Source of the DNA: Botryococcus braunii
Taxonomy: Eukaryota; Chlorophyta; Trebouxiophyceae
Direction: 5' to 3'
DNA length: 64,000 bases
Assembly (NCBI GenBank): GCA_002005505.1
Contig: MVGU01001202.1
Location: forward strand, 1 to 64,000
The position numbers and the translations under genes were made by a program. Of the stretch, positions 36,902 through 46,900 are shown piece after piece (the first letter of the stretch is position 1; the number at the start of each line of letters is the position of its first letter). The notes below the pieces were generated by a model that searched no databases, was not told the origin of the DNA, and saw nothing but the letters and a program-made list of their open reading frames with translations.

Positions 36902-37825
36902 TATTCGATTATTTGATGTCAATTTGATCAAAAACAGTTTCAGGATTCCTGCATAGCAAGCGACAGCTGAGTTAATGCAGGCAAAGGACGGTGCCAAACG
37001 GAAATACAGAGGTCCGACTTGAGGCACCGGAGAGAGCAATCAAATGTCTATTACATATATCAAACTATACAATAAAGCTCGAAACAACTAAACACACCTG
37101 CATAGCAAGCGACAGCTGAGTTAATGCAGGCAAAGGACGGTGCCAAACGGAAATACAGAGGTCCGACTTGAGGCACCGGAGACAGCAATCGAATGTCTGA
37201 GGATACGACTCTGTCTCTACCCCTTTATCCACCTAGAATCGTTGTTCCGTGCAAAACAGATTCCTATTGACAGAATACTACTTGCCAGAATGCTATATGC
37301 CGCGTCGATCGGCCCAGTCGATCAGCTCCGTCGACACTTATGGACAGAAATACTTCTACGCCTTGTCGATCGGCCTCGTCGACTCACTCGCAAAATAACC
37401 GATCGTACTTAAAAACAAGTACACTTTGCAGCCAATTGTTTATTGTACGTGGCCGATCGACTCGTACTTCGAAATCGACCGAATCAACAAGAGTCCGAAA
37501 CATCCGTTGTCGTCCTAAAACATCCGTATCTCTAAGAACCTCCGGATTTTACGGAAAGACCCAATTTTTGCAAAGTAAGATAACTGTTCATTATTGTAGG
37601 GCCATAAACTAAGGTTCATACGAACATGCAACTTATGCTAAGACATTATATGTCCAATAAAAGATGTCTTTGCCAACACTAAGAACCTCCGGATTTTACG
37701 GAAAGACCCAATTTTTGCAAAGTAAGATAACTGTTCATTATTGTAGGGCCATAAACTAAGGTTCATACGAACATGCAACTTATGCTAAGACATTATATGT
37801 CCAATAAAAGATGTCTTTGCCAACA
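36902..37825 (-). repeat. Family C copy 2 5' LTR
   Basis: This minus-strand LTR starts at 37825 (TGTTGGCAAAG) and ends before the primer site at 36901. It begins with a 147-bp tandem duplication (37679-37825 and the copy before it) and holds the duplicated leader segment at about 36950-37050 and 37098-37198. It serves as the empty-site control for the YR insertion: near 37410-37435 the sequence runs uninterrupted across the point where 11160 and 26436 are separated. Confidence 0.88.
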
Positions 37826-39411
37826 GGAAGAAGGGACACAGGTATCCCAGTACACAACTCCTCCCTGCTCAAACGCTCTGTGGCTGTCTTCCCAGGATGC
37901 CCTAACCTCTCATGCCAAAGTTTTCGCAACTTGCAGTTATGTGCAGGTTTGTGTGCAGCATGATGTGCAGACATAGGGTTCACACACACTTGACAAGCCA
38001 CCTGATATTTGGTGGGATATATTCCCCTCAGAACATACAACCCATATCTTTCTACAATGCTGCACTCCCAACCCATGGGTCCCACCAGACTGCTGTAGGT
38101 CCCATTCTCACGTGGAACAAATTGAATACCATCCCTTACCCCAGCTGATACAGACAAGAGATTTGTGCTGGCCTGTGGAACACATTGTACATTATGGAGC
38201 CACAGTAACTGCCCTTCTGCATTCACCAGACACACACTCCCACTAGCAATGATGGAACCATGAGACTCTGATGTAGCCAACTGCAGTTGACGCGGTTCTG
38301 TGTACACCGTGGGGTTCTGCAATACACCAAAGTCATTAACCAGGTGGACAGTAGCCCCAGAGTCCACAAGCCATTCCTCGCACGAGTGCCCAATCCCACC
38401 ACTCTGTAATACATTAAACGTCACACTGGGTAGTGAGATAGGAACGGCTTCTGCGTTTTTAGGACATGGAACATGGGAACTGTTGGATGCAGAGGGAACA
38501 CTTGGCAGTGAATGCTTACTTCTGTCGCCAGCTTGCTCCTCTCCAGTACCCTTTTTCCATTTTGTGCACTCCTTGCTGATGTGTCCACGGCTCCCACACT
38601 CCCAGCACCTGACTTTTCGTGACCTCTTTCTGTCTTGCTCTGACTGGTCTGCCTCAGGGTCCTGGGACTTTGGGAGGACTGCCGCTGCCTTGGGAAGAGG
38701 TCGAGGGAGCTGGTCATTGAAGCCAGCACCATAGGCATGGCTCTGCAGGATTTTTACCACATCTTCTGAGGAGCGTCCGCAGCAATGCCCATAGAGTGCT
38801 CCTTTGAACTGTGCTAGCTCAGTGGGGAGACAATCCACAATAGCATTAGTGACATCTTCGGGGTCAATGGAGTGGGAGTTGTCCAGGAGGTTCTGGAAAA
38901 GTATGAATTTTTTCATGACAAATGTCTCGAACGTCTCCTCCCTGGTCATGTGCTCTGTTTTGAGTGTATGTAGCCACTGGCGGTTAACAGACTTGTTGTG
39001 TCCTCCAGTGAACTTATTGGCTATGTATAACAGGGCATCAAAGGCAGAGGGCTTCATTGTCAACATAGGACTCCACTCCACTGGGACACTGCCAGTGATC
39101 AGCATCATGGCAGCAGCATTTGCTCTCGTGAAAGGAAGGGGTTTCTGAAAGGCCTCCGTGCACTCCTTGTGGATAGCTGCAGTGGTCAGATCATAAAGCC
39201 AGGACTTGAAATTCCACCCATCCTTTAATAAGGGATGGGCTACCTTAACATTTGTTGTTGATGGCTTTGTTGTGTCCTCGTGCAGTAAGGCTGTCAGTAT
39301 CGAAACTACTGGGAGTGTTGTCTTCTCCTGTTCTGTGGATTGACCACCCAGACTTACAGGAGGCTGTTGGTTCAGCTGGTCCACTGGAGATGATTCCGCA
39401 GACTGGGTCAT
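37826..39411 (-). pseudogene. Family A copy 3 gag-protease-integrase N-terminus
   Basis: The frame is open from ATG 39411 through gag, knuckle CWECGSRGHISKEC, protease LVDSGATVHLVNDF and the HERLGHPGKTATERLS part of the HHCC domain, where the C LTR cuts it. The two one-base deletions that break copies 1 and 4 are not present here, which shows the unbroken reading for this family in gag. Confidence 0.9.
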
Positions 39412-39562
39412 TGTGTGAAAGGTTATGGGTTTCTGCAAGTCTGGGTCACTTTGCAGATATGAATCGTTCTGGATATGACGTGCAACAGGTATTCAAGGCG
39501 GACTCCTCGTACTCTGCAACCTTGGCTTCGGCGTAGCTCGATGGGCATGTGGGCCCATAACC

Positions 39563-40938
39563 TGTGAAAGGTTATGGGCAGAGAGAACACCTGCAAGTCC
39601 GCAAAAGGATTTGTCAATGCACTGTAGAGGTTTCGTCAGTCAGACCTCGACACACCCTTTGGCGCGACTGATACAGGTTCGAAAGGAGCGCCTTCCCTTG
39701 CGGCAACCAATAAGCAAGTGCGACTGTCTCAAAGACAAATCAAATATGCAATAGCAAGCTTCAACTTGTAGCAAACAGACAGGACTTCCATTCCGTGGCA
39801 CAGGATTCGGCCAACCAACGAATCGATTACATGGGACAATGTTACTGCTTGCCCTACTGGCACAATCTCATATACGCATGAATTACTTCTCTCATCAGCT
39901 GATTTCATAGCATCGTCTCAGACATGTTCTGTGCCGGACCTGAGTCCGGCACACTCGTTCCCTTGACGACCTAACAGCACAGTTTTGCGACAGTCAACAA
40001 AATATCTAACCAAATAGGAATTATCTCATTAAATCACAACTACATCAATACCTGTAAGTCCGCAAAAGGATTTGTCAATGCACTGTAGAGGTTTCGTCAG
40101 TCAGACCTCGACACACCTATTGCCCCAAGCATTACGATTTAGCCAGAGCAATGAGCAACATTGCAAATGCAGTGGTTATCAAATACATCATGCTATTCTA
40201 TCCTCTGTCAAAGTGACAACGTACCCTTTGGCGCGACTGATACAGGTTCGAAAGGAGCGCCTTCCCTTGCGGGAATCAATAAGCAAGTGCGACTGTCTCA
40301 AAGACAAATCAAATATGCAATAGCAAGCTTCAACTTGTAGCAAACAGACAGGACTTCCATTCCGTGGCACAGGATTCGGCCAACCAACGAATGACGAGTC
40401 TGTCGCCTCCAGCAGTTAAATACCTGACCGTGTTTGGCGCCCAAGGGACTCGATAAAAGTCGAGTCCCTGAAAGCTTCTCACTCCAAAAGGTCCCTAATT
40501 GGTAATCCAATACGGATGATGTTTCCTAGACAAAACACCTAAAGGTCCCATTTTCTGTACCTGATTAAACACACTGATGTGGCCGCCTAAGAATTAGTTT
40601 GACTGACCTCGAATGCGTATTCGAGGTCCCAAAAACAAATTCCACTGAGTGCCACGATGCTGTGTGAGTCAATGCAAAGTTGTCCTAACCTCTTCGTGAA
40701 GTTACGTGAGGAAGACTGAAGTCTGTCAAGGAATTATGTCGCTTCACAGCCAAGTTCCTAGGACTAGCTGGGAGACATATGCAGTAGTTTACACCTAAGG
40801 CACAACAGTGTCGTGCCGTCCAGGGCAGCCTGGCATGCACGACTGTTTTGCCTAGGATGAGTCAGAAGAATACCTCTGAATAAGTCCAACAGTAATGCTC
40901 CCTAAGTAATTACCTGATCTAGGTCATTACCTACAACA
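39563..40938 (-). repeat. Family A copy 3 5' LTR, long form
   Basis: The LTR is 1376 bp long. The downstream leader copy is continuous at 39591-39823 (233 bp). A spacer follows at 39824-40051. The upstream copy is split into 40052-40116 (65 bp) and 40225-40392 (168 bp) by 40117-40224. 65 + 168 equals 233. The spacer contains a GTGCCGGAC...GTCCGGCAC hairpin near 39930. Confidence 0.92.
40117..40224 (-). other. Candidate 108-bp intron in the family A LTR leader
   Basis: On the minus strand the segment runs GTACGTTGTC ... GGGGCAATAG. Its precise removal gives GCCAAAGG-GTGTGTCG, which is exactly the sequence in the second leader copy and in the short LTRs. Equivalent segments are at 7287-7394 and 49895-50002. 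Confidence 0.75.
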
Positions 40939-42919
40939 ATAGCCAATAAGTTCACTGGAGGACACAACAAGTCTGTTAACCGCCAGTGGCTACATACACT
41001 CAAAACAGAGCACATGACCAGGGAGGAGACGTTCGAGACATTTGTCATGAAAAAATTCATACTTTTCCAGAACCTCCTGGACAACTCCCACTCCATTGAC
41101 CCCGAAGATGTCACTAATGCTATTGTGGATTGTCTCCCCACTGAGCTAGCACAGTTCAAAGGAGCACTCTATGGGCATTGCTGCGGGCGCTCCTCAGAAG
41201 ATGTGGTAAAAATCCTGCAGAGCCATGCCTATGGTGCTGGCTTCAATGACCAGCTCCCTCGACCTCTTCCCAAGGCAGCGGCAGTCCTCCCAAAGTCCCA
41301 GGACCCTGAGGCAGACCAGTCAGAGCAAGACAGAAAGAGGTCACGAAAAGTCAGGTGCTGGGAGTGTGGGAGCCGTGGACACATCAGCAAGGAGTGCACA
41401 AAATGGAAAAAGGGTACTGGAGAGGAGCAAGCTGGCGACAGAAGTAAGCATTCACTGCCAAGTGTTCCCTCTGCATCCAACAGTACCCATGTTCCATGTC
41501 CTAAAAACGCAGAAGCCGTTCCTATCTCACTACCCAGTGTGACGTTTAATGTATTACAGAGTGGTGGGATAGGGCACTCGTGCGAGGAATGGCTTGTGGA
41601 CTCTGGGGCTACTGTCCACCTGGTTAATGACTTTGGTGTATTGCAGAACCCCACGGTGTACACAGAACCGCGTCAACTGCAGTTGGCTACATCAGAGTCT
41701 CATGGTTCCATCATTGCTAGTGGGAGTGTGTGTCTGGTGAATGCAGAAGGGCAGTTACTGTGGCTCCATAATGTACAATGTGTTCCACAGGCCAGCACAA
41801 ATCTCTTGTCTGTATCAGCTGGGGTAAGGGATGGTATTCAATTTGTTCCACGTGAGAATGGGACCTACAGCAGTCTGGTGGGACCCATGGGTTGGGAGTG
41901 CAGCATTGTAGAAAGATATGGGTTGTATGTTCTGAGGGGAATATATCCCACCAAATATCAGGTGGCTTGTCAAGTGTGTGTGAACCCTATGTCTGCACAT
42001 CATGCTGCGCACAAACCTGCACATAACTGCAAGTTGCGAAAACTTTGGCATGAGAGGTTAGGGCATCCTGGGAAGACAGCCACAGAGCGTTTGAGCAGGG
42101 AGGAGTTGTGTACTGGGATACCTGTGTCCCTTCTTCCTTGTTCAAAGTGCGATACTCACTGTGACCCTTGTGTTCGGGGAAAGCAGTGTAAACCATCTTT
42201 CAAGTTAAGTTCACATGAGCCGCCTCGAGTACTGCATCGAATACATGCGGATACGGTTGGTGCCATGTCAACTCCTGGCGTTGAAGGGGAAAAGTTTTCT
42301 GTCACAGTGGTGGATGAGTTGTCTAATTTCGTTTCAGTGTTACCAGTCACTAGCAAGGCTACCATTGCATCTCATTTGACAGACACAATTACATACTGGG
42401 AGAGACAGACAGAATCCAAGGTTAAGGCGGTTAGGACTGACAGGGGCACAGAGTTCTTGAATAAAACGTTTCATGGGTTCTGTACAGAGAATGGCATTCA
42501 CACTGAGACCTCTGCCGCGTACACTCCACAGCAGGATGGAGTTGCTGAGAGAATGAATCGAACATTGAAAGAGAAGGCCAGAACATTGCTGTTGGGTGTT
42601 CAGGCAGATGAGAGTCTTTGGGTGGATGCAATGCTTACTGCTGCATATTTACATAATGTGATGCCAGTCTCTGGTCAGGAGAAAACCCCATTTGAAATGT
42701 TCACTGGCTCTGTCCCTGATCTGTCCCATTTGCGCAAGTGGGGCTGTTTGGCATACGTGAAACATGCCAAACACCAGGTGTCATCTTTGGGTGCACAGTC
42801 TGAGGCAGGTATGTTTGTGGGATACTGTCCACACACCAAGGGGTACAAGGTCCGACTGCCTGGTAGGACAGTGGTGTCTCCGAGTGTACATTTTGTGGAG
42901 AGCCAGAGTGGTGCGTCTG
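40939..42919 (+). pseudogene. Family A fragment on the plus strand: gag end, protease, integrase
   Basis: This is the only plus-strand internal family A fragment. It runs from mid gag (ANKFTGGHNKSVNRQ) through the knuckle, protease (LVDSGATVHLVNDF), HHCC domain and integrase core to VHFVESQSGAS, and is open over its length. One change in the integrase motif gives PQQDGVAE where other copies have PQQNGVAE. Its left side abuts the copy 3 LTR and its right side the copy 4 LTR; neither junction has a matching target duplication. With copy 4 it forms a large inverted repeat. Confidence 0.92.
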
Positions 42920-43726
42920 TGTGAAAGGTTATGGGCAGAGAGAACACCTGTAAGTCCGCAAAAGGATTTGTCAATGCACTGTAGAGGTTTCGTCAGTCAG
43001 ACCTCGACACACCCTTTGGCGCGACTGATACAGGTTCGAAAGGAGCGCCTTCCCTTGCGGCAACCAATAAGCAAGTGCGACTGTCTCAAAGACAAATCAA
43101 ATATGCAATAGCAAGCTTCAACTTGTAGCAAACAGACAGGACTTCCATTCCGTGGCACAGGATTCGGCCAACCAACGAATGACGAGTCTGTCGCCTCCAG
43201 CAGTTAAATACCTGACCGTGTTTGGCGCCCAAGGGACTCGATAAAAGTCGAGTCCCTGAAAGCTTCTCACTCCAAAAGGTCCCTAATTGGTAATCCAATA
43301 CGGATGATGTTTCCTAGACAAAATACCTAAAGGTCCCATTTTCTGTACCTGATTAAACACACTGATGTGGCCGCCTAAGAATTAGTTTGACTGACCTCGA
43401 ATACGTATTCGAGGTCCCAAAAACAAATTCCACTGAGTGCCACGATGCTGTGTGAGTCAATGCAAAGTTGTCCTAACCTCTTCGTGAAGTTACGTGAGGA
43501 AGACTGAAGTCTGTCAAGGAATTATGTCGCTTCACAGCCAAGTTCCTAGGACTAGCTGGGAGACATATGCAGTAGTTTACACCTAAGGCACAACAGTGTC
43601 GTGCCGTCCAGGGCAGCCTGGCATGCACGACTGTTTTGCCTAGGATGAGTCAGAAGAATACCTCTGAATAAGTCCAACAGTAATGCTCCCTAAGTAATTA
43701 CCTGATCTAGGTCATTACCTACAACA
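42920..43726 (-). repeat. Family A copy 4 3' LTR, short form
   Basis: The LTR is 807 bp, with a single continuous leader copy and no intron-like segment. It is bounded by the polypurine tract on the right and by plus-strand family A integrase sequence on the left. Confidence 0.92.
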
Positions 43727-43913
43727 CTTCCCCTTGGACGTTTCAGAGGTCCAGCTATTGTACTACTTCTCAGGCAACGCCCACTGTAGGACATGCTTCT
43801 GGGTCAGGCGTGTTTCGGGGGAGTTACTAGTGAAGGAGGTAGCTAATCTCCTCACCCTCCGCCTTTGCCCGTGGTCACTCGGTCGTGGTGAACACCAGCC
43901 GGAAAATAAGACG

Positions 43914-46900
43914 TCACTCGCGTGAAACGACACCAAGTGTATTGCGGTGAATCTTGAACAACACAGGGACGAGTGGTTTCGTAAAGATGTCCGCCACATT
44001 CTTCTGGGTGGGTACATACTTCACGTCCACGTCACCCTGAATGACAGCAGCACGTGCATGGTGAAATGCCACAGCAACATGCTTGGTGTACTTGGAATTT
44101 ACAAGATTCCGTAAATTCCGAACACACCCAGAGTTATCAATGAACAGAGGAGGTTTCCACACATCAACATGAATCTCCTCCAAGAAACCGCGAAGCCAGA
44201 TGGCTTCTTTGACAGCATGACTAGCAGCTCGAAACTCTGATTCCACTGTTGATGTAGCAGTGGCACTTTGTTTCTTGCTGCCCCAAACAACTGACCCACC
44301 ATAAACTTGGAACACGAAACCTGTAGTGGATGCTCGCATATCTAGATCACCCGCATAGTCGGCATCGACATAACCCTCAAGAGGAGATGTGCCCCCACCA
44401 AGCTGGAGTGCAAGATCCCGAGTGTCCTTCAAATACCGGACCACTCGAAGACCTTCTTGCATATGTGCAGTGGTAGGTGTGCCTCTATACCGTGAAAGAA
44501 CCCCTACCGCATGAGCAATATCAGGACGTGTGGTATTAGCTAAATACAGAAGAGAGCCAATCAGCTCACAGTAACGATGCCCGGGTTCCAAAGCAACCCC
44601 AGCCCCATCAATGGGATTGGACTGAGTGGAGTGACTGGTGTGCACAAATGATTTACTCATAGGTGTGTCATAGGCCCGTGTGTCACCACTAAGTCCAAAA
44701 CTGTCCACCAATGCATCTATCTTCAGCCCACTACTCATCCACATCAGCTTCCGCTCTCGATCTCGAACAATCTGACATCCCAGGAAATCCTTGACTTCCC
44801 CAAGATCATGAATAGAGAACTCTTTCCCTATAGTCTCCTTAAAGGCCAATACACGTGGGAGAGCCTTTGACATGATCAGCATGTCGTCTACAAAGAGAAC
44901 CAAATACACAGGATCTTCCCCTGGAACATTTGACACATAGATTCCTGCATCTGACATGCATGCAGTAAATCCATGTTTAGCCAGTGTGGCATCAAGCGTA
45001 TGATACCAGGCACGTGGAGCTTGTTTGAGGCCGTACAGAGCCTTACGCAAGCGACACACTTGGGGACCACCATTGTGAAATCCTGGAGGTTGGGTAACGT
45101 AAACCTCTTCCTCCAGATCCCCATTCAAAAAGGCCGTTTTTATATCGAGCTGATGAATTTCCATATCCTCAGCAGCTGCCTTACACAGAAGAACACGTCG
45201 AGCCCCAAAGCTACTGGTGGGTGCGAAGACTTCGTCCACATCAATACCCTGAATTTGACGACATCCTTGTGCAACAAGACGAGCTTTGTACCTTATAACA
45301 TTACCATGGGCATCGACTTTTACAGAATAGATCCAGTGAACTGGGATGACTTTCTTTCCTCTGGGTCTTTCAGTGTACTCAAAGCACTCATGAGCATCGA
45401 GAGAGTTCTTCTCCTCGATCATGGCTTGTTCCCAAAACACCCACTGATCAGACATTCGTGCCTCACGATAGTTACTTGGTACAGGAATCTTGCTAAATCT
45501 CACTCCTGCAGGACTAGCAAGGCAAGCACGTAGAAAAGCAATACTGGCAGGTTCACTGGCATCCCCTCCTGAATCCGCGGTACGGAACACACATGAAGGC
45601 ATCTCCCCACTGGGTTCTCCCCCATCTTGCTCATGCAAAATGTCTCTAACAATCCTGGCAGATCCTGCCCATGGATTATCTGAGCTCTGCCTTGTGGCAG
45701 ATGGCAGATTATCAAAGAATGCAACCTTGCCTCTGGATCTCATCTGACCCACTACTCTCCGTGCTTCCTGACTCCCGCTCTCATCTTCTCTCACAGCAGC
45801 AGCAGTTATCATCTCTTCATGTTCACATACCATCTCAGAATGGTCCACTGCGTCATGCACATTGCTAACTCGAAGTCGAGTTTCACGATCAGATTCACAT
45901 TTTGCATTAACAAGCCTCCCTACAGCCTCATCACGTACATGCATAGCAACAGCATTGTCATCGCTACACTGATCAACAGCACTTGAATCACCCTCCACTG
46001 CAGAGTCAATGTCAACTCCAGTACCCCTCCCAGTACATTCAGCTTCTCCTGCTTCCCCTACGTCTCCTGCTTCCCCTGGTTCCCTGGACGTTGTAATCCC
46101 CCCTTCTTCTGTACTGGTGTCATCATGTACAGTGACGGTGGTAGGAGCTTCATCAGCAGCTTCGATCCCAGCCTGCTCTGTGATGTCACCAGACTTGGGT
46201 TGCTCTTTACGAGCATTTCGTTGCTGCAGACGCTCTGCACGTGTCAAAGCTCCAGGCTGCAGCTGGAAACGTGCCGTACCACCAGGCCAGAGGAATGCGC
46301 CCGGGGTGCGTGAAGTTGGAGACTTGGCCAGTGGTACTGCCATGAGTCTAAGTCGGGATATGGTGCGAATCCCTCCACTGGTGGTTGGTGCAGAGGTCCC
46401 ATGCCTGGTAGCAGCATGCATGCGCCTGGGCACCTCACTGACTCCAGGTGATTGGCTTGAGGATGCTGGACTGGGCGCAGTAGAACCAGGAGACCCCACT
46501 GGGGATGGCGCAACAGGGGCGCAGGGTGCAGTGAGGTTGGGGTGCCTAGTGCGCGCAGGGGGTGCACAAGGTGCGCGGGGTGCAGTGGGGTCTGGATGCA
46601 GTCGGGCAGTTTGAGGGCGAGCTGGGGAGGGTTCATCGTCCTCGCTACTGTTGTCCTCCATGGGAATTGTTGCCTCAGTGGATGCAGGGGTCTCCAATTC
46701 CACAGGATTCAGGTCCTGGTCCAGGCTGGGTCCCGGTTGGGGTGAGGCTGGGTCCGGTTCCAGGCTAGATCCAGGCTGGGTTGCAGATACAGGACCGGGC
46801 CCAGCAGCTTGCAGCCCAATGGCAGACGCACCACTCTGGCTCTCCACAAAATGTACACTCGGAGACACCACTGTCCTACCAGGCAGTCGGACCTTGTACC

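Larger units (their letters stand above)
37826..40938 (-). mobile_element. Family A copy 3, 5' part only
   Basis: It contains the 5' LTR (39563-40938), primer site (39550-39562), gag, protease and the beginning of the integrase HHCC domain. At 37826 it ends abruptly against the terminus of the family C copy 2 LTR, so the rest of the integrase, RT, RNase H and 3' LTR are missing. Confidence 0.9.
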
